Shown piece after piece: positions 27,216-36,508 of a stretch of 64,000 bases of DNA. The notes under the pieces were generated by a model. It saw only the letters and a list, made by a program, of their open reading frames with translations. It did no database searches and had not been told where the DNA came from. The stretch is from Sphingobacteriaceae bacterium DW12. Its GTDB lineage: Bacteria > Bacteroidota > Bacteroidia > Sphingobacteriales > Sphingobacteriaceae. The stretch is from positions 806,001 to 870,000 of the forward strand of contig JROE01000002.1 of assembly GCA_000783305.1 (NCBI GenBank), given 5' to 3'. The first letter of the stretch is position 1, and each line of letters starts with the position of its first letter. A program made the position numbers and the translations under genes.

Positions 27216-28916
27216 TTACCAATTCGGATTATTATCCGCTAAATTGTTGTTGGCTGTTTCGGCAGTTGGCAAGGAAAAATAATAGTACTTCGTCAAGAAT
27301 ATCCGTGGACTGCCCCCATCTACAGCTACCGTCTCATAGGAGAGACTGCCATTAGCGGCCTTTGTAATCTTGGTACCATGTGCATTTTTCCCATTGATTA
27401 CCGCTTCGGCCCGCTTCCAACGGCGTAAATCCCAATAGCGAAGTCCCTCACCGGCCAATTCAACCGCTCGCTCCTTACGTAGGTATTCCATAAAGACTTC
27501 CTTCGTGGGGGTGTCTGCAGGGGTACGTGAAGGAAGCCCCACTCGATTGCGCACTTCATTAAGCGCATCCAAAGCTTGACTTCTGTAACCTCCGAAGTCC
27601 AATTCGGCATACGCTTCGGCTTTGTTCAACAAGACTTCGGCATAACGCAATACCGCATCATATTGCGAACTGCCTTGAGTCACAAAATCAGCATTTCCTT
27701 CTTGTAGATACTTGCGGAGATAGTACCCTGTACAGGTATGACCTGCCGTCGCACCCGCTTGCGTAAAGGCCTGAAAACCGTCCGCACCACCCACAAAAGT
27801 TTCTATCGTACGATTCTCCCATTTGGCACCGTTGTATAGAATTGTTGCGTGAAATCTTGGCTCTCTATCGGTATATGGGTCGGCATGGGTATTACCATAA
27901 GTGGTCCATGAGAAATTCGTTCCATCTTTAAATTCATACAAATCAGCCAGCTCAGCGGTAGGCACATGCTCGGCATATACATCTGTCGAATGCACATCTT
28001 TATCCCCGAATGGACGGTTGTACTTATCGTAGTTGTGCATCACACTCCCACTTAAGAAATTGAGTTTAAACAATATTTCTCCTGTATTGTCTTGCCCACC
28101 ATCTACTTGAAAGACTTTACTATAGTCGGCCGCCAAGCGTCCCCCTAGTTGTTTGACCTTTTCTGCCGCATCAACCGCTATTTGCCATTCCTTGGCATGT
28201 AAAGCCATACGAGTGAGCAAGCCATAGGCTGTTTTTTTGGTGGCTCTTCCCTCCCACGCACTGGGCCATGATTCAGGAAGATGTTCGGCACTCCATTGCA
28301 ACTCCTTCAATACATAGTCCCAACTTTCTGCCTCCGTAGCGCGAGCACGGTGTACATCTGATGTGTTGGCACCGTCATCTACTCCCCCTGAAGCTCCAGA
28401 CACATCTGTACGGAGCACCACACCTCCATATACCCGAATCAATCGGTAATATGAAAATGCCCGACAGAGCCTCGCCTCAGCACGCCGGATATCACACCAT
28501 TCTTCGCCAAACTTTGAGACACCGTAGCGCTTGATATCATCCAACAGCACATTTGCTCGCCTAATGCGGTCACTATATACCGAAGACCAAGCATCCAGAG
28601 GGCCTGCACTACCTACTACAAAAGCACTTGATTGCAACAGCGCCTTATTATATCCATGGCTATATTGGTCCCAAGAAGTAGATTTCATCAGATCCGAGTA
28701 ACTGTCAAAATATTGGTTACGGCTGTTGGCTACTTGTGATACATCGGTGAATGTCTTGTAGACCGCTGTTATATACATCTCCGCAGCACTCTCGGTACTC
28801 CATACCGCTAGATCAGACAGGTTTTGCGTATTTTCTATCTCCAAAGCATCGTTGCATGCTTGCATCCCACATCCCATGAGGGCGATTGAAAATAGGGTTA
28901 AAATTCTCTTTTTCAT
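27216..28916 (-). CDS. SusD-family lipoprotein (locus 3)
   Basis: 566 residues, lipobox MQAC. SusD/RagB features: the opening LSDLAVWSTESAAEMYITAV, the helical pair LCRAFSYYRLIRVYGGVVL, RYAEVLLNKAEAYAELDFGG and the C-terminal YLRKERAVELAGEGLRYWDLR, ending NNNLADNNPNW. It lies 12 bases after susC and should form the surface lid of that transporter. The binding face cannot be predicted from sequence. Its neighbours (phosphoesterase, oxidoreductase, two putative glycosidases) suggest a decorated, perhaps phosphorylated, carbohydrate. Confidence 0.92.
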   Translation of the reverse strand: MKKRILTLFSIALMGCGMQACNDALEIENTQNLSDLAVWSTESAAEMYITAVYKTFTDVSQVANSRNQYFDSYSDLMKSTSWDQYSHGYNKALLQSSAFVVGSAGPLDAWSSVYSDRIRRANVLLDDIKRYGVSKFGEEWCDIRRAEARLCRAFSYYRLIRVYGGVVLRTDVSGASGGVDDGANTSDVHRARATEAESWDYVLKELQWSAEHLPESWPSAWEGRATKKTAYGLLTRMALHAKEWQIAVDAAEKVKQLGGRLAADYSKVFQVDGGQDNTGEILFKLNFLSGSVMHNYDKYNRPFGDKDVHSTDVYAEHVPTAELADLYEFKDGTNFSWTTYGNTHADPYTDREPRFHATILYNGAKWENRTIETFVGGADGFQAFTQAGATAGHTCTGYYLRKYLQEGNADFVTQGSSQYDAVLRYAEVLLNKAEAYAELDFGGYRSQALDALNEVRNRVGLPSRTPADTPTKEVFMEYLRKERAVELAGEGLRYWDLRRWKRAEAVINGKNAHGTKITKAANGSLSYETVAVDGGSPRIFLTKYYYFSLPTAETANNNLADNNPNW

Positions 28917-28928
28917 TTGAGTGTCTCC

Positions 28929-31900
28929 TTAGAATGTTACGTTAAGACCGAAACTGTATGTTTTCTGCTGTGGATAATAGCCATTACTCACCGAAGGGCT
29001 TTCGGGATCCACATATTTAAAATGACTAAAGGTCAATAGATTGGTACCTGCAATAAAGACATTCACTTTGCTGAACGGTGTCTTCCTTAAAAGGTTTGCC
29101 GGTACATCATATCCAATATTGAGATTCTTCAGGCGCAAATACTCACCATTCACGACCCACCATGATGATTGCCAAGCATTATTTCCATTAGCCACCGTGG
29201 ATAATCTAGGATAGCGCGCATCTGTATTATCTGGTGTCCATGCCTGCTCCACCAAATAGGTCGGAGCATTGCCATTTCCACTAAATGGGGCAGTATACAT
29301 CGTAGAAGCCATTACACCAGAATCGTATACCCCCGATAGTTCATAATCTACTCGGGAGGCACCTTGCCACAACATCGATAGGAAGAAGTTCTTGTAGGAA
29401 ACATCCATATTTAGCGCAAAGTTGATTTCGGGAACCTGTCCATAACCTGTCTTCACAAAATCAAACTCTGAGCTGATTAAGCCATCGCCATTCACATCCT
29501 CGTATTTCAGATCTCCCACCCGCAAAAAACCTGACGGCGCAGCGGGGTAATTGTCAATTTCGGCTGCTGATTGGAACAATCCCACAGCACGCAGACCATA
29601 TCTTGCTCCCATAGATTCGCCAATAGCTGCCCGATAATTAGGTCTATTGTCTGCAATAATTCGGGACAATACCCGATTCTGTGCAAAGGCAAAAGATCCT
29701 TTCAAAGCATAGTTCCAGTCCTTATTGAGTTGGTTAAAGTGCTTCAATACAACTTCGAATCCCTTGTTCTCCACCTTGCCCGAGTTTTTGTATGCGGGAT
29801 AGTAGCCCCCCAAGGAAGGAGGGTAATTACCGCCCTGCGATTCCAGGATATCTTTTGTTAGCTTATAGAATACATCCACTTCGATGCCCAGTTTACGTCC
29901 CCAGAGGTCCACATCCAATCCCATATTGTAATTGTCTGTGGTAGCCCATCTCAGGTTACGGTATAGATAGGGACTTATTGAATAGAATTGCGATATAGCC
30001 TCTCCTCCAAAGACCATGCTATTGCTGGCAAGCGCAAATAAAGAGTTGTGCTGGAAAGGGCTCACCGCATCATTCCCAGATCGACCATAGCTAGCACGCA
30101 ATTTCAGGAGTTCGACCTGCGGTAGAGCCTTCGCAAAAAAGTCTTCCTTAGAAATCACCCATCCTACGGAGGTCGACGGGAAGAATCCCCATTGATTGCC
30201 TGGTGCGAAAATATAGGAGCCGTCGTATCGAAATGCCGCTTCGGCCAAATACTTACCGTCATAGCCATAGTTCATACGGCCTACATAAGAAGCTTGTCCT
30301 CCAGAATATACATGAGAGCCGGATACAGGTGTAGTTCCAAATGTCGAGCCTAGAGATAGGTCCACCGGATTGTCGGTCACATATCCGCGCTTTGTACCGG
30401 TCATCGTATCGGAATAGCCTTTTTTGGTTTCAAACAAGAACATTGCCCCTACATAGTGCTTATTAAACTCACGAAAGTAATCAATCTGCGGGCGCCACAA
30501 GTAAGTATCGCCCCAGGATGCCGACTTGGAGAAGGTATTATCCGGTGTAAAGCCGCTCGCGCCCACAAGCCCTTCGTCGAGGCTGCTATTTAGGCTATAC
30601 AACTCATAATATTTGCTGTAGGCCGCATCTGTCGTATTGCTATAATTGTAGGAGCCAAACATGGATATTCTCAAATTCTTCAACGCGTCAGACAGCTCCG
30701 AAAAATCATATTCCAGCTTGAAGTTGGTATCCATCACCCATCGGGTCTGCTTGATAAAGCCCGACTCGGTCAATGCGGCATAGCCATTGGAATTATAGAG
30801 CGATCCATTCCAAGCAGTCGGAAATCCATTGTATTCACTCTTGATAATAGGTATGGCCGTCATCGCCTGGCGAATGGGACTAAATTCTGTCTGATTACCG
30901 ATAGCTGTTCCTGGCCAGTTTCTATCCGATCGCATGCCGGCCAAATTGGCCGTGAATTTTAGATTTTTAGCAACTTGTAGGTCCAAATTTGTGCGCACAT
31001 TGTAACGCGTGAAATCCGTGTTGATTAAGGTTCCTTCTTGATCCATAATACCCAAACTGGCAAAGTATTTCGATTTCTCGGTACCTCCCGAAGCGGAGAC
31101 ATTGTGTTGCTGCATGGTACCCGTCCGGAACACTTTGTCCAACCAATCCGTTTGACCATAGATGCTATTAGGATCATTGCTGAGCACCTTGTTTTGTATG
31201 GCAGCATCCCACATTGGGGTAAGGCCATCCATTTCTTTCGCCTTGTTGTTCCAGTACATATACTCCGAAGCATTCAAGAAATCGGGCATTGCGGTATTTT
31301 GGGTGATGACCCGAGCGCCATCGTAAAATATTTTCGTGGCACCAGCGGAGCCTTTCTTTGTCGTGATCAAGATGACCCCATTCGCGCCCTGCACACCGTA
31401 TATAGCCGCTGCTGCATCTTTCAACACAGATATGGACTCCACATCATTGGGATTGATATAGTCTATTGGACGTGGCACCCCATCGACCAAGATCATGGGA
31501 CCATTGCTGCCCGCGAAAGAATTAAGCCCACGTACATATAGTGCGGTACCGTCTTCTCCTGGTTTACCTGAGCTTTGGATACTTGTCAAGCCAGGCAACT
31601 TGCCTGTCAACATATTCGAAACGTTTTGCATGGGTGCCCGTGTCAACTCCTTTGCAGTGACTTGCGACACAGCGCCTGTCATGTGCACACGCTTCTGTGT
31701 ACCGTAGCCCACGACGATGACCTCATCCAAATCGCTGACATCATTTTGCAAACGGACATTTATTACTGTCGATTGTCCAATGCTGATTTCCTGCTTTTGA
31801 AACCCCAACATGGAAAATATTAAAGTCTGCTCCGCAGTGGCGTCTAATTGAAAATGTCCCTCCGCATCGGTAGTGGTGACGATGTTGGTCCCGCGGATTG

Positions 31901-32363
31901 CGACTGTTGCTCCGAGCAAGGGCTTGTTTTCTACATCCGTTACTTTTCCCGAGACCTGCCGCTGCCGCACATCTTCATCCGGAACTGTCATTGTAGTCGA
32001 GGGTCGTTTTTCTTTGATGAGCACTGTATTTTTATCGACTTCAAAGTACAGGTTATTGGGGGTCAATACTTGTCCCAGTACCGTTTTGAAGTCGCTGTCT
32101 TGCACGTTCAACGTAAAAAGCTGACCTCGATTGATCGTGCGGCTGTTGTAGAGAAAGTCGTAGCCCGTCTGGCGCCGAATCTCGTCTAGCACTTTTCGTA
32201 AGGGTGCCTTTTTGACATTGAGGCTTACCTTTTGGGCGAAGGTGCTCGCTTGCACATTCACCAGCGAAATCACCAACAGGAACATCATAATTTTCATTCT
32301 AAATACGAATCTAGAGAGGACACACCGCAGTGGACTGCGGGTTTCGCCGTAAAATTTATACAT
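28929..32363 (-). CDS. SusC-family TonB transporter with STN domain (locus 3)
   Basis: 1144 residues. The leader (hydrophobic MKIMMFLLVISLVNVQAST) is followed by an STN domain at about 50-110 (VLDEIRRQTGYDFLYNSRTI), a carboxypeptidase-regulatory-like domain at about 135-215, then the plug with PMILVDGVPRPIDYINPND and AAIYGVQGANGVILITTKKG, and the barrel ending in YSFGLNVTF. The STN domain and the upstream fecR and sigma genes mark it as a transducing receptor controlling its own locus. The start at 32363 gives a 22-residue extension common in these receptors; 32297 is an alternative. Confidence 0.93.
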   Translation of the reverse strand: MYKFYGETRSPLRCVLSRFVFRMKIMMFLLVISLVNVQASTFAQKVSLNVKKAPLRKVLDEIRRQTGYDFLYNSRTINRGQLFTLNVQDSDFKTVLGQVLTPNNLYFEVDKNTVLIKEKRPSTTMTVPDEDVRQRQVSGKVTDVENKPLLGATVAIRGTNIVTTTDAEGHFQLDATAEQTLIFSMLGFQKQEISIGQSTVINVRLQNDVSDLDEVIVVGYGTQKRVHMTGAVSQVTAKELTRAPMQNVSNMLTGKLPGLTSIQSSGKPGEDGTALYVRGLNSFAGSNGPMILVDGVPRPIDYINPNDVESISVLKDAAAAIYGVQGANGVILITTKKGSAGATKIFYDGARVITQNTAMPDFLNASEYMYWNNKAKEMDGLTPMWDAAIQNKVLSNDPNSIYGQTDWLDKVFRTGTMQQHNVSASGGTEKSKYFASLGIMDQEGTLINTDFTRYNVRTNLDLQVAKNLKFTANLAGMRSDRNWPGTAIGNQTEFSPIRQAMTAIPIIKSEYNGFPTAWNGSLYNSNGYAALTESGFIKQTRWVMDTNFKLEYDFSELSDALKNLRISMFGSYNYSNTTDAAYSKYYELYSLNSSLDEGLVGASGFTPDNTFSKSASWGDTYLWRPQIDYFREFNKHYVGAMFLFETKKGYSDTMTGTKRGYVTDNPVDLSLGSTFGTTPVSGSHVYSGGQASYVGRMNYGYDGKYLAEAAFRYDGSYIFAPGNQWGFFPSTSVGWVISKEDFFAKALPQVELLKLRASYGRSGNDAVSPFQHNSLFALASNSMVFGGEAISQFYSISPYLYRNLRWATTDNYNMGLDVDLWGRKLGIEVDVFYKLTKDILESQGGNYPPSLGGYYPAYKNSGKVENKGFEVVLKHFNQLNKDWNYALKGSFAFAQNRVLSRIIADNRPNYRAAIGESMGARYGLRAVGLFQSAAEIDNYPAAPSGFLRVGDLKYEDVNGDGLISSEFDFVKTGYGQVPEINFALNMDVSYKNFFLSMLWQGASRVDYELSGVYDSGVMASTMYTAPFSGNGNAPTYLVEQAWTPDNTDARYPRLSTVANGNNAWQSSWWVVNGEYLRLKNLNIGYDVPANLLRKTPFSKVNVFIAGTNLLTFSHFKYVDPESPSVSNGYYPQQKTYSFGLNVTF

Positions 32364-32427
32364 TTGTTAAATGTTTGGTAAATAATGGATTATTTGGATT
32401 AGTTTATTTTTTTTCCGAACATGCTTT

Positions 32428-32454
32428 GTCGGGAGTGTTGGTCGCACTTCCGAC
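32428..32454 (-). promoter_or_regulatory. hairpin in the fecR-susC gap (locus 3)
   Basis: GTCGGGAGTG (32428-32437) and CACTTCCGAC (32445-32454) pair over 10 bases with one G-T wobble and a 7-base loop. The position, between fecR and susC, matches the hairpin of locus 2 although the sequences differ. It probably limits transcription from fecR into susC. Confidence 0.45.
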
Positions 32455-32475
32455 TCTTTGTCCTTTTATACTCTT

Positions 32476-33651
32476 TTATTTCATAACCAGGACCTCCCCA
32501 TCCTTTATTTTAAATTTATAATTGGATATTTTTTCCAGCTGACCGAGTAGGTCCGAGAGCTTTTTGGTCCTTTGGAGCGCCCCCGTAAATAAATCGGGTG
32601 TTACTTCTTCCACTTGATACCCCTTTATGTCGTACCAAGATGCAATCTGTTCCATTACACTGTGGATATCATCATCATCGAAGCGAAAATAGCCCGCCTT
32701 CCAGGCCAACTCATCTTCCAAATTGACCGACCGACTATCGATTGTCCCGTTCTCCTTCGCAATGGCCTGTTGGCCGGGGACAAGAATAAGTTTCTTCAGA
32801 TGGCTTGCCACTTGGACCGACCCATTGAAGAGTGTGGTATACACCGCTTTTGCCCCTTCCATAGCCTTTACATTAAAATGTGTACCCAGCACCTTTATCT
32901 CTGAAGAAGCTGCTTTGACGACAAATGGTCGCGTTCTTTCATGCGTGACTTCAAAGTACGCTTCTCCTGTTACCGTTATTTTTCGAAGATTAGTGTCAAA
33001 TCGAGAAGGATATTGTACTGTTGAACCGGAGTTGAGCCACACCCGTGTACCATCGGCCAATATCAGTTGGGCGGTCCCGCCTTTGGGATTGATAAAAGTT
33101 TTCATCTCGACAGGGCCCTCGCCTTCCAATACAGCAAAGATAATCTGATTCGCAGCATCTTTTTTAATAGTCACCCCTTGGCTATGCAGGATGTTGTCAT
33201 CGACCTTCAGCAGATCGTAAGTGGTGCCATCTGCCAAGCTAATTCGAGCATTATTTTCATCCGACAAGAGGATGTCCTGCTGCTTTACAACAACTGTTCG
33301 CTCCTCCCAATCAGCATACTGGACTGCCCAAAACAAGCCAAAACCCAGTATTAGCAGGGCAGCTACTGCAGGAGTAAACCATTTGCGCCATGGAAGGACA
33401 GCAGATGGGGGTATATCCACCAGATCTGCCGTAAAGATTTCAGCTTTTAGCCTTGCGAGTCCTTTTTCCACTTCGAAATTCGGCACATCCTCCTCCAAGA
33501 TGCCGCATGTATCGATAAGTCGATCAATTTCACGATCGACATGGGCTGGATCATCGGATGACAAAATATCCAAAAGCTCTTTCAATTCATCTTGCGCGAT
33601 ACTCCGGTTGGCATATCGCCACAATAAATACTTCAATCTATAATTAGCCAT
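32476..33651 (-). CDS. FecR-family anti-sigma/sigma-regulator (locus 3)
   Basis: 391 residues. The N-terminal cytoplasmic part (about 1-85) is followed by one membrane segment (AVAALLILGFGLFWAVQYA), then the periplasmic FecR domain (ISLADGTTYDLL, LILADGTRVWLNSGSTVQYP, GEAYFEVTH, IKVLGTHFNV) and the C-terminal DUF4974 part (DDIHSVMEQIASWYDIKGYQ). It should link the STN domain of the SusC at 28929 to the ECF sigma factor at 33890. Compared with the locus 2 FecR it has a longer segment between the membrane helix and the FecR domain. Confidence 0.92.
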   Translation of the reverse strand: MANYRLKYLLWRYANRSIAQDELKELLDILSSDDPAHVDREIDRLIDTCGILEEDVPNFEVEKGLARLKAEIFTADLVDIPPSAVLPWRKWFTPAVAALLILGFGLFWAVQYADWEERTVVVKQQDILLSDENNARISLADGTTYDLLKVDDNILHSQGVTIKKDAANQIIFAVLEGEGPVEMKTFINPKGGTAQLILADGTRVWLNSGSTVQYPSRFDTNLRKITVTGEAYFEVTHERTRPFVVKAASSEIKVLGTHFNVKAMEGAKAVYTTLFNGSVQVASHLKKLILVPGQQAIAKENGTIDSRSVNLEDELAWKAGYFRFDDDDIHSVMEQIASWYDIKGYQVEEVTPDLFTGALQRTKKLSDLLGQLEKISNYKFKIKDGEVLVMK

Positions 33652-33889
33652 GTCTGGTTACATTCAAGTGTTGACACAAGATTTTTCGACTTGTTGACTA
33701 TAGAACACCACAAACCGATACATGAACTAGTCCATTACTATATTTTTTTAGTATCCACGCAGATACACCATTAAAACACTACCGATCGACACGGCACAAA
33801 TATGTACTAATCAATGAAATATCCATCAATTGGATGATAAATATTAAATATACAGATTAGCAAAGATTAGAAGTAGCGATTTGATATCC

Positions 33890-34525
33890 CTAGAAGTGGA
33901 CAGCTGGAGAGAGTGGGAGCGCAGAAGAATATATGGAATACGCCTCCCACACTGTTGGAAGAATCATATACAGGATTAGATCGTTGGAAGAGGTATACTG
34001 TCTAAAGCTTTTCAGTACTTGTACAATATGATTTCTAACTGTATTGGGTGAAATACCCAATTGTTCGGCGATTTCTTGATGGGAGAAACCTCCAATACGG
34101 CTCAAGGTAAATATTTTCTGCTGCTGTGGTGGTAATTGTGCGACAAATCGGTCTATTTGATCGGCTAATTCCTTCGCTAAAATATGATCTTCAACGTCAT
34201 TGTTGACATCCGAGATATTGGACCATAGCTGTTGAAAGCACGTATTCGATCGTTTGATACTTCTCAACTTATTGAGGGAAGCTCTTTTGGTGAGCACATA
34301 TAGATAAGACCATAGATTTTGTTCACGTTGCAATTTCATCCTATTCTCCCACAGTTTGATGAAGACCTCCTGTACTACATCATCACTCCAACCGTTATCT
34401 TGTAGCAGGAAGTAGGCTACCTTATATACCTTCGGTGCAAAGCTTTTGTAGATGTGATCCAATGCGCTTTCACTACCATCTATAAAATCGACCAGCATCA
34501 GGTTAGTAAAAACATCATCTTCCAT
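33890..34525 (-). CDS. ECF RNA polymerase sigma factor (locus 3)
   Basis: 211 residues from the ATG at 34525 (MEDDVFTNLM); an upstream ATG at 34564 would add 13 residues. Region 2 is seen in DDVVQEVFIKLWENRMKLQ and LWSYLYVLTKRASLNKLR, region 4 in LPPQQQKIFTLSRIGGFSHQ followed by EIAEQLGISPNTVRNH. It is followed after 238 bases by fecR, a wider gap than in locus 2; that gap holds no gene. The protein should direct transcription of the locus 3 susC-susD series when FecR relays the signal. Confidence 0.92.
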   Translation of the reverse strand: MEDDVFTNLMLVDFIDGSESALDHIYKSFAPKVYKVAYFLLQDNGWSDDVVQEVFIKLWENRMKLQREQNLWSYLYVLTKRASLNKLRSIKRSNTCFQQLWSNISDVNNDVEDHILAKELADQIDRFVAQLPPQQQKIFTLSRIGGFSHQEIAEQLGISPNTVRNHIVQVLKSFRQYTSSNDLILYMILPTVWEAYSIYSSALPLSPAVHF

Positions 34526-34565
34526 ATACGATTTAGGTTTAATGCGTGCTCCAAATATAAACATT

Positions 34566-34976
34566 TTATGCTAATCTGTGTCTTACCGCTCAGATGCGCT
34601 CTGCTAAAGTCTAGTCAAGTGTAGCACTCCGTAGATAGTCTTTCCGTAGCGGGTAGAAAAGAGCATCTTGGTCTCGCACTGATTTCGAACCTATATCGCA
34701 TACAGCCATCACGGATTCTTCAAATACGAACTTCGATTAAAAAGCATTTGTAAACAAATACAAATTTGCCTAAGTTTAAGAGCCGGTTTAAATTGATATG
34801 ACAAAAATTTTATACGCTATTTTTGAGAGAGGCGAGTTGTGATCTTTAAGATAGCAGCGCTTCTACCTTAAAACAACATAACGAAGTCGCAGCCAAAAAG
34901 AGACCTAGAGAACTTATTAGATGAATTTTAAACAGGCGCTAACTAGTTTCAAACATTTTATAGAAAGGAGCGCTTA
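34566..34976. other. intergenic region with AT-rich symmetric elements
   Basis: No gene seen. The region lies between the divergent sigma gene and the DUF1801 gene. ATTTGT-AA-ACAAAT at 34746-34759 is a perfect inverted repeat, followed by the palindrome CAAATTTG at 34761-34768; either could be a regulator site. AAAGGAG at 34965-34971, just before the start at 34977, is an unusually strong Shine-Dalgarno sequence for this group. Confidence 0.4.
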
Positions 34977-35405
34977 ATGCCAACAAATAAAACAACCTTT
35001 ACGGACGAGTCTGTCATTACCTTTATCAATCAAGTAGATAATGAGCAGAAAAGAGCAGACAGCCTACGCTTAATCGACCTTATGCAACATGTGTCGGGCG
35101 AGGAGGCTAAAATGTATGGTCCCTCCATTATTGGCTTTGGCCATTATCACTATAAATACGCTTCAGGGCACGAGGGAGATGCTCCTTTGATCGGTTTTTC
35201 ACCCCGCAAGGCTACGATATCCTTATATGTCCATACGGGATGTGCCGAGCAGGAGCATCTGTTGGAGGGTCTAGGCAAGTTCAGGATTGCCAAAGCTTGC
35301 ATTTACATCAAGAAGCTGGCCGATATCGACGAAAACGTACTCATAGCCCTTATGCAGGGCACCATAGATTTCATCAGTCAAAAATATACCCGTATCAAAT
35401 CCTAG
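34977..35405 (+). CDS. DUF1801 family protein
   Basis: 142 residues, cytosolic. It matches the DUF1801/YdhG-like fold by length and blocks: ADSLRLIDLMQHVSGEEAKM, then MYGPSIIGFGHYHYKYASGH and GFSPRKATISLYVH, with a closing YIKKLADIDENVLIALM. These small proteins are related to the iron-chaperone-like and CyaY-analogue family; a defined reaction is not known for this branch. It is single, preceded by a clear AAAGGAG ribosome-binding site. Function remains unassigned. Confidence 0.82.
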   Translation: MPTNKTTFTDESVITFINQVDNEQKRADSLRLIDLMQHVSGEEAKMYGPSIIGFGHYHYKYASGHEGDAPLIGFSPRKATISLYVHTGCAEQEHLLEGLGKFRIAKACIYIKKLADIDENVLIALMQGTIDFISQKYTRIKS

Positions 35406-35637
35406 AATTGTGGGTACAAAGGCGGGCCAATAGATAGAAGGGGCCATCGACGGCATATCTTGATGAAATTGTCTGTCGGACTTCACAGATAGCCATTCAA
35501 TAAACTTGTGGACTACCCAAGTGTCAATATCCGTTACATAATATAACGGCGTAGATAATCGAAAAATCTCAACAAATAGTATGCGATTCTCAGTTCAATA
35601 CTTTTTTAAAGGTCTTTGCACTTACTATCAAATATGA

Positions 35638-36417
35638 TTACTCCATTATATTCACTTTGTAATATTCATATGCATTGCCCTCTTCTTTATATTGGGTCAC
35701 CAACCCAAAGAAAAGGGTGAGGTCGTCCCTCCAAAATTCCTTTTCTATCGTACAAAGCCATTTATTGGTGTTCTTTTCAAATATTTCATTTAATTCGACT
35801 ACTTTTTGAAATTTCTGGCCCTTCTTCTCCTGAATGAAATGGTAAAAACACGACTGACCTTCAAAAACTTTGTTCAACCTATATTTCCCACTGGGCGAGG
35901 TCGTCGTAAGCGCTGGATTACCTATATCATAGGTCCCCTTGGCGGTCCCCAAGTCAAAGCTTACATCTATCGTATGGCCTCCTTCACACAAAAGAATATC
36001 CTCCTTAGGAAAATAGGCGACGAATGCGTATTCTTCAAAGTCTTTCTGCTCTTCCGAAGAGGTCCCGTTCCTGAAGTTTATTCTTTTGACACCTAGGTAC
36101 CCCTCCATTTCGTTGAAATCAACAATTCCGGACAATCGCTCTTGTACGATTTTAAAATCTGTTATCTTCTCCACCGGCGTACTTACTTTTTCGGCTTGTT
36201 TGGCTGCGTAAAACTGTGCCTTATCTATTTTTTCAATTTCTATCTCAATAGTGCGCACACTTGATGTATTGCTAGATTCAGATTCTATCGACTTTCGTGC
36301 TATACGTTCGTCGGATTGTTGATTAACCTCAGCGGGCTTTATCTTTTGTCCACAGGAAATCAAAACGACAAATAGCAAAGCAACTGCCGGTGTATTTCTA
36401 AGCGATTTTCTTTTCAT
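35638..36417 (-). CDS. lipoprotein of unknown function
   Basis: 259 residues with a lysine/arginine-rich start and lipobox LISC. After a low-complexity Ser/Glu-rich linker (about residues 28-60) there is a mixed alpha/beta domain with no motif I recognise. Aromatic strands near the end (WLCTIEKEFWRDDLTLFFGL) suggest a compact beta structure. It lies 91 bases beyond the erythromycin-esterase-like gene on the same strand, perhaps in the same transcript. The region 35406-35637 before it holds nothing recognisable. Confidence 0.55.
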   Translation of the reverse strand: MKRKSLRNTPAVALLFVVLISCGQKIKPAEVNQQSDERIARKSIESESSNTSSVRTIEIEIEKIDKAQFYAAKQAEKVSTPVEKITDFKIVQERLSGIVDFNEMEGYLGVKRINFRNGTSSEEQKDFEEYAFVAYFPKEDILLCEGGHTIDVSFDLGTAKGTYDIGNPALTTTSPSGKYRLNKVFEGQSCFYHFIQEKKGQKFQKVVELNEIFEKNTNKWLCTIEKEFWRDDLTLFFGLVTQYKEEGNAYEYYKVNIME

Positions 36418-36508
36418 CTATTTGTTGCTCTTGTTGCGTGTATAAATTTAACGGTACAAAATTTAGCACATTCCTTTTTAGTCCTCGACGAGCATCCGAA
36501 TTGATTGG

